Below are positions 36,343 through 47,040 of a stretch of 64,000 nucleotides of DNA, piece by piece. Numbering within the stretch: position 1 is the stretch's first letter; each line of letters opens with the position of its first letter. Under the pieces are notes generated by a model that saw nothing but the letters and a program-made list of their open reading frames with translations, was not told where the DNA came from and ran no database searches. The position numbers and the translations under genes were made by a program. Source of the stretch: CAWBLP01 sp963789495 (GTDB lineage: Bacteria > Pseudomonadota > Alphaproteobacteria > Acetobacterales > Acetobacteraceae); the NCBI GenBank assembly GCA_963789495.1, contig CAWBLP010000010.1:372001-436000 (forward strand). The letters are read 5' to 3'.

Positions 36343-38695
36343 TACCCAGAATCGCTACATCGCGAAACACGGCTTGAGGCACTTCTGGCGGACGGTGCTC
36401 TTGGTCCAGATGAAGGGCCGGGCGTTGTCATTACAGCTGGCCATGAAGCTCTCGATATGGGCGATCAGCTGCTTGACGCTGCTGAATGAGGCACCCTTGA
36501 GCGACTTGCCGGCGAGGCTGGAAAACCAGATCTCGACCTGGTTGAGCCAAGAGGCGTGCGTCGGGGTGTAGTGGAAACGAACGTTGGGGTGCCGCTTCAG
36601 CCACACGTCCCGTTTGGGCTTGTGGGTGGAGAGGTTGTCCAGGACCACGTGGATTTCCTTGCCCTCGTGCTGGGCGACAACCCGGTTCATGAAGTCGAGG
36701 AACTCGACCCGGCGCCGACGCGGGTAGTGTTTGCCGGTGACTTGGCCGGACCCGACATTCAGGGCGGCAAACAACGTGGTGGTGCCGTTGCGCTTATAAT
36801 CATGCGACTGCCCGATCATCGCCCGCCCGTTGGGCAGCTTGAGCTAGTACCCCGAGTCATTGAAATTGCGGGTAGAGCCGCTTGAGCTTGACGCGGGCGT
36901 CCGCGTTGGTGAACTGCCAATCGGCCTTGGCGTGCCTTTTGTTGCGGTTCTGCTGCCATGCGGCGATCTCTTGGGTCAGCGTCGGTTTGTCGGGGATTCG
37001 CCGGTCCAGGCATTGTCTTGACAGCACGCTGATTTCGCACTCGGCCATATCCAGCCAGCTTCCGTGCTTGGGTGTGTAATGCCACTCGAACCGTTCCACG
37101 AGCCGGCGGGCTTCCGCGGGCGGAAAGGCCTCGTACAGCGACGCGGGTTTGTGCGTGCTGAGATTGTCTTGGATCAGAACGATCTTCTCGGCGCCAGGGA
37201 AGTGGATGTCGGACACCTCCTTGAGGACCTGGGCGTAATCGGCGGCGGCGTGGCGGTCTGTGACCTTGACGTGCCGCCATCCCTCCAGCGGCGCGAACAG
37301 CATGAACAGGTTTGCCGTGCCGTTACGCTCATACTCGTAGTCGACGCGCGAGGGATGCCCTGGCTTCGCCTGGATCGGCACGCGCGTCTCTGCGATCAGT
37401 TGCTTTGACGTCTCGTCCAGGCAAACCACCGGGCGCGCTGGGTCGTGCGGGCGCTGATAGACTTCGAGTACGTCCTCCATGGCGGCTACGAAGGCCGCGC
37501 TGGCGTCCGGCGGAATGACCCATTGTTCTTGCAGGTGGGGCTTGAGAGCGTTTTTTTTAGCGTCCGCCCGATCGTGTTGTCGCTGGCACGCTCGACGATC
37601 TTCAGTTCGACGACCTGTTCTTCCAGCAGTTCAAGGGTCCAGCGCGACCGCCCCCTTGGCGGCTCGCCGCACGCCAGGGCGATCAGCTTGGCCTCGGCGG
37701 CCCCGTCGAAGATGCGTGGCCGGGCCGAGGCGGGCGAATATTTGTGTGTCAGGGCCGCGTCCAGGCCTTCCTCCACAAGCCGCTGGCGGGTCCGAAGGAT
37801 CGTGTCGGTGCTGGTGTCCAACGCCTCGGCAATCCGGTTGTCGGGCCATCCCTCGCCCGCCTCGGAGACGTCGGCCTTCAGCAGGATACGCGCCTTGAGA
37901 AGCTTGCGTGCCGGATGCTTGCCTGTTGCGATGAGCGCGTTCAGCCGATCGCGCTCATCATCGCTCAGTCTGACGATGTGCTTCCTGGCAGTCTGTTTCC
38001 TTGTCACGAATCGGCTCCGTCATTGCCAGGGCATCGATTCGAAGTTTAACCGCTAAGTCAATGACGTAGGGTACTAGACCTTGGAACGCTCCAAAGCCTG
38101 GATCGACGGCTTCTCGTCAACCGACAGCACGACCGCATTATCGGATGGTGCCATATACAGTCCGACAATGTCCGCTGCCTTGGCAGAGAATTCCGGGTCC
38201 GTGCTCTGGCACCAGGATTTTCGGCCAGAAAGGTCAATCTTCTGGGCGCGCAGAAACCGCCAGATATACTGCTCGTGAATGTCTCCCAACTCGCGGGCCA
38301 TCAGCGGCGCTGTCCAGTTGGCGTAGCCATCCGGTGGCGGCCGATCAAGCATCGCCAGGATCCGTTTGCCATCCCCCGGGCCATACGGTGGCACGGCACC
38401 ACGATCCCCGGTCTCGCTCAGGCCGCCCAGGCGATCCCGCGCATAGCGCACACGCCACTTCGAGCCAGTGCCCGGCGTGCAACCCGCTTCCCGCGCGATG
38501 GCGCGCGAGCCCAGCCCGTTCGCCGCATGCAGCACAATCCGGGCGCGGTCCCGCATACGCGCCTCGCTCTTACGGGAACCGGCCAGCGCTTCCAACGCCT
38601 TCCGTTCTTCAGCCGTCAGGCTGATCTCAGTCGCAGGGGGAACCGTTCTCATTCCCCCTTCGAATCATGACTCGCGCTTCAGCGATAGTGGGTAG
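36342..38695 (-). mobile_element. IS630-family element (outer), split by a second IS630
   Basis: Borders are defined by inverted ends GTACCCAGAATCGCTAC (left) and CTACCCACTATCGCT (right, read inward) and flanking TA dinucleotides at 36340-36341 and 38696-38697. The transposase gene is in two parts on the minus strand. The N-terminal part (38652-38077; helix-turn-helix SRAIAREAGCTPGTGSKWR, catalytic VLSVDEKPSIQALERS) and the C-terminal part (36840-36355; HDYKRNGTTTLFAALNV, VLDNLSTHKP, HASWLNQVEIWFSSL) are separated by the inner element. Rejoining them restores the order, but a TAG sits at the junction where relatives have a tyrosine codon, so this copy was probably dead before or at the insertion. 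Confidence 0.85.
36847..38074 (-). mobile_element. IS630-family element (inner), inserted in the outer one
   Basis: 1,228 bp. Ends are GTACCCCGAGTCATTGA (left) and GTACCCTACGTCATTGA (right, read inward), flanked by TA (or CTAG) duplications at 36845-36846 and 38075-38076. The transposase is encoded in two overlapping frames. 38007-37486 contains the N-terminal helix-turn-helix domains (NRIAEALDTSTDTILRTRQR). The frame ending at 36857 contains CLDETSKQLI, VLIQDNLSTHKP and HGSWLDMAECEI (DDE residues). A run of eight A (minus strand, 37558-37551) where the frames overlap is a likely -1 ribosomal slippage site making a fused protein of about 380 aa. Confidence 0.88.
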
Positions 38696-38711
38696 TAGGC
38701 GATCAGGGCTA

Positions 38712-39840
38712 AGCAGAATCCGCCAGCTTGACCAACGGATGGTTGGTACGATTCGCTGCCGGCACCAATTCGCAGGGTGCAGGACATGACGGGCAGATCG
38801 CCCCTTTCAGCGACCGAAGAGCAACAAGCGGCTTTGGTGGCTCTCGTCGGTTCGCGTGATCGTGGCGAGGCAGACTGCGCCCGAGCCGTTCGTCTGACAT
38901 TGGCTGGCTGGACCAGCGCGCGGATTGCCGAGGCATTTGGCGTGCGCGAGGACACGGTCCGCCTGTGGCGGAGCGACTTCATGCGTGGCGGTATCGCGGC
39001 CTTGAAGGCCACCGTCGCACCCGGGCCGGCACCGATGAAGAGCGAGGCAGCCCTGCGTGTTGCGGTGCCGCTACTCGAGGAACCTGTGGCGGATCGGCAC
39101 AACTGGACCATTCCCCGGTTGCGCGCCGAAATCGAAAACCGCGAGGGCGTGCGTATCAGCCGCTCGCAATTGTCCAAGGCTCTGCGCAAAAAAAGTTCCG
39201 CTGGCGGCGTCCGCGGCACACGCTGAAGGGGCGCCAGGTTGCCGCCGATGTCGAGCGGGTTGGTCTGCGCCTGCAACTGCGCAAACAGCAGGCCACCGCT
39301 GGCGACATCGTTTTGCTTTACGGCGACGAGAGCGAGGCGCTGACGCATCCCTATCTCGCCCGGGTCTGGGCGAAGGCAGGCGCTGATTTACGTGTTCCTG
39401 CGCCAGGACAAGCCAGGAAGGTGGCGATGGTGGGTTCGTTCGATCACGTCACGCGCCAGCTCATCGTGCACACCAGTCCGACCAAGCGCAGCAGCGACTT
39501 CATCGCCCATCTCGAACAACTGGACCGGCTCTACGGGCCCAAGCCCGGACAGCCTGTCAAACCGGTGGTTCTGGTCGAGGACAATGGTCCAATCCACACC
39601 AGCAAACTCTCCCGGGCAGCGCTCGCCGCCCGTGCCCATTGGCTCACCGTCGAGTGGCTCCCTAAGTATGCGCCAGAGCTCAATGACATCGAAGGCGTCT
39701 GGCGGGACCTCAAGGCGCATCATCTCGCCCATCAGACCTTCGCCGATCCCGAGCAACTCGATGGGGCGATCCACCAAGCCGTGAGTGCGCTCAATCAGGA
39801 CCGAGCGCCACTTCCGCTGGGCAACCAACGAATCCCTGCT
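38712..39840 (+). mobile_element. third IS630-family element with slippage transposase
   Basis: Placed between TA dinucleotides (38710-38711 and 39841-39842), with related ends AGCAGAATCCG and AGCAGGGATTCG (read inward). The transposase starts at ATG 38786 (MTGRSPLSATEEQQ) with a helix-turn-helix ARIAEAFGVREDTVRLWR. After a run of seven A at 39188-39194 it continues in the -1 frame with LLYGDESEALTHPYLAR, VVLVEDNGPIHTSKLS and YAPELNDIEGVWRDLK (D, D, E). The final TAG stop uses the TA of the right flank. It is only 14 bp from the outer IS630 element. Confidence 0.85.
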
Positions 39841-39842
39841 TA

Positions 39843-40906
39843 GAGCCTGACCCGGAATCAATGTGGAACGACATCTGCGGTGTTTTCAATGCGCTGAGCC
39901 GTCACGGCCGGGTGCCGCTGCCGGTCTGTCCGGCGGCGTATGAAAGCCAGTTGCGTGATCCCAGCGGTTGCGATTCTCTCGTGGCTGCGAACACACCGAG
40001 GGATCACGTATGACCTGGACCGGGACCACGCGGGCCAAGTATCGGCGCGACGGACTGCGCTATGCAAGCGACACCACCGACGCGGAATGGGCGATGATCG
40101 AGCCACACATGCCGCCACCGGCAAGCCGCGGGCGGACCCGCAAGACCAGCATGCGGCACGTCGTCGATGCCATCTTCTACATAGCCCAAGCCGGCTGCCA
40201 ATGGCGGATGCTGCCGAAAGATTTCCCTCCGTTCACCACGGTGCAGCGGTATTTTTATGCTTGGCGCGCCGGTGGGACGTGGCAGACCGTCAACCATGCA
40301 CTGCTCATGGACGTGCGCGAAGCGGAAGGCCGGGAGGCCAGCCCGACAGCGGGCATTGTCGACAGCCAGTCCGTCAAGACGACGGAGGCTGGCGGTCCGC
40401 GAGGTTATGCCGCCGAGAAGATGATCAAGGGCCGCAAGCGCCACATCCTCACCGATACCATCGGTCTGGTGGTCGGTGCGATCGTCCATCCGGCCAATAT
40501 CCAGGATCGTGACGGCGCGCCGCCTCTACTGGCGAGCGTGCGTAGTGCCTTTCCCTGGCTGCGCCACATCTTTGCCGACAGCGCCTATGCCGGCGACAAG
40601 CTGAAGGATGCTCTCACCAAGGTCGGCGACTGGACAATCGAGATCGTCAAGCGACCCGATGCCGCCAAGGGTTTTGTCTTGCTGCCCAGACGCTGGGTGG
40701 TTGAACGCACTCTGGCCTGGCTTAACCGCAACCGCCGTCTGGCCAAGGATTTCGAGGCCACCGTCGAAAGCGCGGTCACCTGGCTTTACATCGCAAGCGT
40801 CAAGCTGATGTCCCGTCGCCTCGCAGCCACATGAACCGATCGACCTCACGATCATCCAGTAAATCCAAATCGGTCGCACGTTGGAAATACAATTCGAGTC
40901 AGGCTC
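39843..40906 (+). mobile_element. IS5-family element, copy 1
   Basis: 1,064 bp bounded by GAGCCTGACCCGGAAT and its imperfect inverse ending GAGTCAGGCTC. The transposase runs 40010-40834 (274 aa, ATG after GAGGGATCACGT). It has the N-terminal DAEWAMIEPHMPPP, GCQWRMLPKDFPP, catalytic GIVDSQSVKTTEAGG, DRDGAPPLL, IFADSAYAGDK and the E-containing RRWVVERTLAWLNRNRRLAKDFE (Y/R-x-V-E-R-T signature). It appears intact. Flanking trinucleotides are TTA (left) and TAA (right) and do not match. The sequence appears identical to copy 2 at 60730-61793, in the same orientation. Confidence 0.93.
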
Positions 40907-41322
40907 TAAGGCGGAGCTGAAATATGCAGATCTTGCTAATTACGACTGCGGAAGGCGTGAGTTGCCAGCAGGCAATCTGACATCCGTAGTTCCACCGGAT
41001 GTTATATTATACCGGCCGTCAAGCGCGCCGATGCTGCTGCTCCTTGTCCAGCCACTCTGGCTGCAATGCGCCCCGCTGATGAACGGCTTGATGAGGTGGC
41101 CGGCGCGAATTACGAAACAACATCCAAATGTTACCGTCAGCCAGAAGGTGTGGGCACGAGAACGAGCATCTGGCGCCCAGGGGGCGACCACGACCTTATG
41201 CCGCTACCTGACCAGCTATGCTGATCGGCCCGAATGGGCCAAGCGCTTCTGGGATTTGCCGGATGCGCCGCTGGGGATGATGGCGCCGCGTTGCGCTCCG
41301 GATACCGGCCCTTTCGGAACGG
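40907..41322. other. 416-bp stretch without a recognised gene
   Basis: An open frame begins inside the end of the IS5 element and runs to 41339, but its translation shows no domain and starts within the transposon. It is probably chance. Nothing else stands out. Confidence 0.3.
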
Positions 41323-41574
41323 TTATTCGCCCGCGGTAAATGCGTTGAAAGTGATCAGCGTGTAGGTGTCCTTCACGGCAGGCAAGGTCTGGATGCGGTC
41401 GGTCACGAACAGCCCGATATCCTGCTCGGGTGCGAGGTAGAATTTTCCAAGCAGGTCGTATTGGCCAGAAGTTGAGAACAGCTCGGACATTTCGGGGATC
41501 GTGTCTGCCGCTTCTCGGGCCACTTTGTAAGCTTGGCCCATCTCGCATTTGATCATAACGAAGATTGCCCGCAT
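41323..41574 (-). CDS. stand-alone Lrp/AsnC ligand-binding domain protein
   Basis: 83 aa consisting only of the regulation-of-amino-acid-metabolism (RAM) domain. AIFVMIKCEMGQAYKVAREAA, the ISGQYDLLG-type STSGQYDLLGKFYL and VKDTYTLITFNAF are its conserved strands. Such stand-alone domains lack the DNA-binding half and may bind amino acids or modulate full-length Lrp proteins. ATG at 41574 follows AGGAGGCGGCGC. It neighbours a TPP-dependent carboligase-like gene, so an amino-acid or 2-keto-acid link is possible. Confidence 0.8.
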   Translation of the reverse strand: MRAIFVMIKCEMGQAYKVAREAADTIPEMSELFSTSGQYDLLGKFYLAPEQDIGLFVTDRIQTLPAVKDTYTLITFNAFTAGE

Positions 41575-41659
41575 GCGCCGCCTCCTGTTCCGCCACGGTG
41601 CAGCGTAGCACGGGGAGCCGCCACTGGCTCATATGGTCGACGGCTCGAATGCCATGCGA

Positions 41660-41929
41660 TCACGCCGTCGCGCGCCGCCGCTCCGCAAGGGTGGAGAGCC
41701 GCCAAGTCGCGCTGCCCAGGCGGCGCAGCATCACCGGTAGCGGCGGCTCGGATGGCAACGAACCGTCCTCCAAGAACGCCGTCCAGGCATTCCATTCCGG
41801 CGCGGACAGCAACAGTACGCGGCGGCGGTCGTCATCGCTCATCCGGATTGCTTCGCCGACTGCATGGTACAGCTGAAGCTGGTTCCTGGCCAGCGCATCG
41901 GTGACGTCCCAGTCCAGATTCCGTAGCAT
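41660..41929 (-). CDS. hypothetical protein, 89 residues
   Basis: The frame starts with MLRNLDWDVTDALARNQLQL and is rich in charged and tryptophan residues. The order of helices (AVGEAIRMSDDDRRRVLLLS; EWNAWTAFLEDG) suggests a small helical protein. AGGAG lies about 8 nt before the ATG. I do not recognise a family. It lies just upstream of, and divergent from, the TPP-enzyme pseudogene. It could be genuine, but confidence is limited by its size. Confidence 0.45.
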   Translation of the reverse strand: MLRNLDWDVTDALARNQLQLYHAVGEAIRMSDDDRRRVLLLSAPEWNAWTAFLEDGSLPSEPPLPVMLRRLGSATWRLSTLAERRRATA

Positions 41930-42205
41930 GGGAGTCGCTCCTCACTCCATGGATACACCAGTCTCTCCGCCGACCGGAGGCGGAAGTTTGCAGCCATCGT
42001 GGTTGCTTTGTGGCGCCGCCTACACCGAACCGTTACACCGCCTCACAATTCTGCCAGCGGCTTGCCAAGTACGAGCTGCATTTTCCGTGCCAGCCAGCCA
42101 AACGCCGAGCCACGTATTGCGACGCAGGTGAAACGCTGTGTAGGGGCGTGACGGATCGTCAATGGCTGCCTATTGTGCCGGCAAACGCCCGAGCGGGAGG
42201 CATGG

Positions 42206-43982
42206 ATGGAGTTGGCACAAGCGCGCAAGTCGCGCATCACGCCGCGGATGGGAGGTCGCATCCTGGCGGATGCACTGGTCGCGCAAGGCATCGACCATGT
42301 GTTCGAAGTGCCGGGCGAGAGTTTTCTCGATACGCTCGATGGACTCTACGACGTGCGTCAGCGGCTGAAGCTTGTGACCTGCCGGTTCGAGGCGGGCGCT
42401 GTAAACATGGCAGAGGCGTATGGCAAACTAGCCGGCCGTCCTGCCGCCGCCTTTGTCACGCGTGGTCCTGGTGCTTGTCATGGCGCCATCGGCGTCCACG
42501 TCGCGATGCAGGACAGCACACCGATGCTGTTGTTCGTCGGGCAGATCCCGCATGGCGACGCTGGCCGTGATGCGTTCCAGGAAATTGACTACCGCCAGAT
42601 GTTTGGCTCGGTCGCCAAATGGGTGGTCCAGATCGATCAGGCAAAGCGGATTCCGGAACTGGTCGCACATGCAGTCGATGTCGCCATCTCTGGCCGGCCA
42701 GGCCCCGTAGTGATCGCGCTGTCAGAGGAGATGCAGAAAGATCTCACCGAAGTAGCTGACCTGCCGCGGGTATCCGTGAGCCCGGCACATCCCGATCCGG
42801 CGGCATTGTTGCAACTACGTGGCATGCTGTCGAAAGCGCGCCGTCCAGTCGCCGTGCTGGGCGGGTCATGCTGGAACGAGGTGGGGCGCGCCTCAATTCG
42901 TGATTTCCTGTTGGGCAACGACGTGCCGGTAACCACCGGCTTTCGCCGGCAGGCGCACTACGACGGCACGCTGGATAATTTTGTCGGCGATCTCGGCGTC
43001 GGCTCCGATCCCAATCTGATCGCGAAGGTTCGGGAAGCCGACTTGATCCTGGCGATTGGTAGCCGGCTAGGTGACGCCGTCACGCAGGGTTACACGCTGC
43101 TCGACATGGCCGGCAGCGTGCCGATCATCCAGGTGCATCCGGACGGGGCGGAAATCGGTCGGGTGTTCCGTCCTGCGCTTGGTATCGTTTCCGACCTCAA
43201 CAGCTTTGCCGAGGCGATAGCTGCGATCGAACCCGTGCATCCGGGCTGGGCGCAATGGACTCAGGAGCTGCGCAGCCTGCGCGAGGCCCAGCGCGCGGTG
43301 CCGAACTACGACGGCGTGTTGAATTTGGGCACCTGCATGAAGGAACTTGAATCGCTGCTTGAGACAGATGCGATCGTGACCACCGATGCTGGCAATTTCG
43401 CCGGCTGGGCCACGCGCTTCATCAACTTCCGGGAGGACCAGCGCTATATCGGCCCTACTAACGGGGCGATGGGCTACAGCGTGCCAGCCGCGGTCGGCGC
43501 TAAAATCTGCTTTCCCGAACGTATGGTGGTGAGCCTGGTCGGCGACGGCGGCTTCATGATGACCGGGCAGGAGATCGCTACCGCCTTCCATCACGGGGTC
43601 GCGCCGATCGGTACTGGTGTTCAACAACCAGATGTACGGCACCATTCGCATGCATCAGGAGCGAACGTACCCGCATCGCGTGTCCGGCACCGCGCTGACC
43701 AACCCCGACTTCGCCAAGTACATTGAGGCGTTCGGCGGCCACGGCGAGGTGGTGAGCGAGACGGCGGAGTTCGCGCCCGCTTTCCGTCGTGCCGTGGAAA
43801 GCGGCAAACCTGCGCTGCTGGAACTGCGAGTCAATCCCGAGCAGATCACAACGCGGCAGACCATCGCCCAGCTGCGCGCCCGCAAGGCACTACCGAAGGC
43901 AACCGCGAGGCCCAAGCGCACCACTCCAGTCAAGCATCCCGGGGCGGCGCGCAGTGGCGGGGGAGCGAAGAAGCGCGGCTGA
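42206..43982 (+). pseudogene. acetolactate-synthase-like TPP enzyme, one frameshift
   Basis: Thiamine-diphosphate carboligase family. N-terminal PYR domain (GIDHVFEVPGESFLDTLDGLYD with the cofactor-activating glutamate in CRFEAGAVNMAEAY), middle domain (RPVAVLGGSCWNEVGR), and PP domain (YIGPTNGAMGYSVPAAVGAK, LVGDGGFMMTGQEI, then after the break FNNQMYGTIRMHQE). ATG at 42206 follows GGGAGG. One extra G in ATC-GG-TAC near 43609 shifts the frame in the middle of the TPP-binding motif. The rest to the end at 43982 is well preserved, so the lesion is recent or a sequencing error. The C-terminal tail is lysine-rich (RPKRTTPVKHPG). Confidence 0.8.
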
Positions 43983-44473
43983 TGCCGGCGGCTGGCAGAT
44001 TGACCATTCCAGGTCATGCGCGGGCTGGCCCGCGCATCATCGTCTTTCGGTGATATCCCCGGCGCCGTTGCCGTTGCCAGGGCGTCACGCGACGGAGTTG
44101 GGCAGTCCGCCGCTGGCATGAGGCGACGACGATTCTTCAGAGCTGCGGCGAATGACGTTATCTCGATCGCTATCAGTGCGAGCAGCGCTCCGCCGGTGCG
44201 GCCGTCAATCTGAGCATCGTCATTCGGTTTGTCCTCCGCCCGCCGGTCCGGCATGGCCGCTCTTCGGTCTGCCAGTGAGGCGCTTGCGCAACCCTCACGA
44301 ACCATTTCGGCAGCTGGCTTCGATCCAGGGTCGAGACTTTGGTGGCGAGTGCGGCGAGGAGGATGCGCGGCATACCGGTGCCGGCGCTTCCGCCTCCTCC
44401 AATTGCGCGCTCACGTCGCTCGACGCCGCAGCGATAACCGGCTTGCATGCGTACTCGTATAGGGAGACCAGCC
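43983..44473. other. 491-bp stretch without a recognised gene
   Basis: Frames on both strands are short and show no domain. The region should include the promoter for the downstream RraA-like gene. No terminator-like hairpin with a T-run was seen. Confidence 0.3.
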
Positions 44474-45139
44474 ATGCCCGCCCCATTGCCGCCGCCGGAC
44501 GAGCTCGCCCGCCTTCTCTACACCCCGGTGCTGTCCGACGTGCTCGATAGTTTCGGCCTGATGCATCAGGCTCTGCGTCCCTTCGTCCGTCCACTTGATG
44601 AAACCCTGGTGATGTTCGGCCGCGCCCGCACTGGCCGCTACGCGCCGGTCGCCCAGATGACGTCGGACAATCCCTACGAAATGGAAATGGATTTGATCGA
44701 CGGATTGCAACGAGGGGAAATCCCGGTGCTGGCCTGCAACGGGCCAACCGACGTGATCGCACCTTGGGGGGAGCTTCTGTCTACCGCTGCTCGCGCTCGT
44801 CAGGCGGCCGGTTGCGTCACCGATGGTCTGGTGCGCGACGTGGCCCGCATCCGTGCCATGCGCTTTCCAGTGTTCCACGGCGGCATCGGCCCACTGGACA
44901 CGCGCGGCCGCGCCGAAATGGTCGAAAAGGACAGCTCTGTCGAGATTGCAGGGACCTGGGTTGCGTCCGGCGATTGGATCCTTGGCGATGTCGACGGCGT
45001 TGTCGTCATACCGGCCGATCGCGCGGACATGGTGTTCCGTGCCGCGCTCGACAAAATCGCCGCTGAGGATACGACCCGCGCTGAATTGGAGGCAGGGGAC
45101 ACCCTGCGGTCGGTTTTTGCTCGTCATGGAGTGCTGTAG
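44474..45139 (+). CDS. RraA-like protein (HMG aldolase/dimethylmenaquinone methyltransferase family)
   Basis: 221 aa. TPVLSDVLDSFGLMHQALRP, the phosphate/oxalate-binding GELLSTAARARQAAGCVTDGLVRDVARIRAM and the GDVDGVVVIPADRADMVFRAA motif are typical of RraA-fold enzymes. These act as 4-hydroxy-4-methyl-2-oxoglutarate aldolases or oxaloacetate decarboxylases; RNase E inhibition is known only for some members. ATG at 44474 follows AGGGAGACC. Placed between a TPP enzyme and an aldehyde dehydrogenase, it probably belongs to a carbon-source degradation module rather than RNA metabolism. It is intact although both neighbours are broken. Confidence 0.85.
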   Translation: MPAPLPPPDELARLLYTPVLSDVLDSFGLMHQALRPFVRPLDETLVMFGRARTGRYAPVAQMTSDNPYEMEMDLIDGLQRGEIPVLACNGPTDVIAPWGELLSTAARARQAAGCVTDGLVRDVARIRAMRFPVFHGGIGPLDTRGRAEMVEKDSSVEIAGTWVASGDWILGDVDGVVVIPADRADMVFRAALDKIAAEDTTRAELEAGDTLRSVFARHGVL

Positions 45140-45177
45140 ACCCACCCGTCCCGCCTGTAGAAAGAGGAGGTTTTCGC

Positions 45178-46609
45178 ATGTACCAGCGTGTAGCAGAATG
45201 TCTTGCTGCTGATCGATGGCACCTGGACGACGTCCGCCGCGGGCCGTACGCTGGAGGTGTTGAACCCTGCAACCGGTGAGCCGATCGGCACCGTTGCGCA
45301 CGCGGACCGTGGAGTCCTAGATCGAGCGTTGGAAGCGGCACAGAAGGGCTACCACCTCTGGCGTAAGGTCTCTGCGTTCGATCGTGCCAAGCTAATGCGC
45401 AAGGCTGCCAACCTGCTACGGGAGCGGGCGGACAAGATCGCGCCACTGATGACTATGGAGCAGGGCAAGCCGCTGGCCGAGGCGAAGGGCGAGACGCTGG
45501 CTGGCGCCGATGTGATTGACTGGTTCGCGGAAGAAGCCCGCCACGCCTATGGCCGAGTAATTCCGGCCCGCGCCGAGGGCATCTATCAGCCCGTGATCAA
45601 GGAGCCGGTCGCCGCCTTCACGCCGTAGAATTTCCCGATCAACCAGGTGGTGCGCAAGCTGTCGGTGGCGCTGGCGGCCGGCTGTTCGATCATCGTCAAG
45701 GCGCCGGAGGAGACCCCGCCTCGGCCACCGAACTGATCCGTTGCTTTGTTGATGCGTGCATTCCCTCGGGCGTGATGAATCTGGTGTACGGTGTACCGGG
45801 GGAAATCTCGGAATATCTGATCCCGCATCCGGTGATCCGGAAGATGTCGTTCACCGGCTCCACCGCGATCGGCAAACATCTGGCGGCGCTTGCCGGGGCG
45901 CAAATGAAGCGGGCCACCATGGAACTCGGTGGCCACGCGCCGGCGATGGTGTTCGATGATGCGGATGTCGAGCTAGCCAGCAAGCTGTTTGCCGCTGGCA
46001 AGTTCCGCAATGCCGGCCAGGTCTGCATCTCGCCGACCCGGTTCCTGATCCAGGAAAAGGTCTATGACCAGTTCGTGGCCCGATTCGTCGGCTATGCGAA
46101 CCAAATGAAGGTGGGCGACGGACTCCAGTCCGGCACCACCTCTGCCGCTGGCTAATGTCCGCCGCACTACCGCAATGGAATCGCTAATCGGCGACGCAGT
46201 GAACCACGGCGCCTAGTTGCAGACCGGCGGCAGCCGCATCGGCAACAAGGGGAATTTCTTTGAGCCGACCGTGCTGATCGATGTGCCGAAGGACGCGCGC
46301 GTAATGCACGAGGAGTCGTTCGGCCCATTGGCAGTGCTGTCCACCTTCTCCAGCTTCGATGAGGTGGTGGCCGAGGCCAACCGGTTGCCGTTCCGCCTGG
46401 CGTCCTACGCCTTTACCCGCTCGGCCAAGACTGGCAACGCCATCGCGGATGCAGTGGAGGTCGGCATGATGACGATCAACCATCATGGACTGGCGCTGCC
46501 CGAGGTGCCGTTCGGTGGCGTGAAGGACTCTGGTTATAGCGTGGAGGGTGGGCTGGAAGCGATCGAAGCCTATCTCGTCACGAAGTTCGTGTCTCAAGCG
46601 GGGATCTGA
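45178..46609 (+). pseudogene. aldehyde dehydrogenase, five lesions
   Basis: NAD(P)-dependent aldehyde dehydrogenase of the succinate-semialdehyde type. ATG at 45178 follows a strong AAAGAGGAGG. Lesions are a +1 shift near 45200, TAG at 45626 where the family has Trp (TPWNFP), a frameshift near 45714, a frameshift near 46146 and TAG at 46214. Conserved parts are visible between them: MEQGKPLAEAKGE, MSFTGSTAIGKHLAA, the catalytic glutamate in ATMELGGHAPAMVF, the catalytic cysteine in NAGQVCISPTRFL, FGPLAVLSTFSSFDE and PEVPFGGVKDSGY. Substitution-type stops together with indels indicate real decay rather than only sequence error. Confidence 0.9.
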
Positions 46610-47040
46610 GCGGGCAGGTATCGGCTTGGCGGGGGTGATGATCCCCAGTTATGGGCGGGGAAATGCCTTCGCGGGGGTGGATCGTGCAAATCTTTGGCCC
46701 GTCCTGAGCGAGAAGCCTCTCGGGCGAGTTGTGACGTGGGAAAGCCGGGGGAAAGCACCAATACGCTGGCGTGTTCTGCCGGTGCGACCGCCGCTGTGGC
46801 GTTGATCACACCGGCGCAGCCCGATGCTGTCGTCCGGATTTCGCCCTAGCCGCGGCACTTGGCACCCAGGCTGGTGGAAGCGGATTGACACCACGAATTG
46901 TGGTAAAGCGGGGCGGCGCTGCCTGGATCCAAACCCTGCAGTTCGACGGGCATTTTCCCACCGACGCAAATCGGTGATCCTCGGGTGCATCACGCTCAGG
47001 CTGGCTGTATCCTGCAGCGTTTGATAACTGAGGCAGGACA
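46610..47040. other. 431-bp intergenic region before the AceE-like gene
   Basis: No gene is recognised. A TTGACA at 46885-46890 is followed directly by CCACGAATTGTGG (46891-46903), a 4-bp inverted repeat that could be an operator. A matching -10 box is not visible. It probably contains the promoter of the downstream gene. Confidence 0.35.

Noticed and set aside
40881..41339. A 152-codon plus-strand gene after IS5 copy 1.
   Set aside because: It starts inside the transposon terminal repeat and has no recognisable sequence features.
46885..46913. TTGACA plus a CCAC/GTGG inverted repeat as promoter-operator of the AceE-like gene.
   Set aside because: No acceptable -10 hexamer at 16-18 bp; kept only as a remark.
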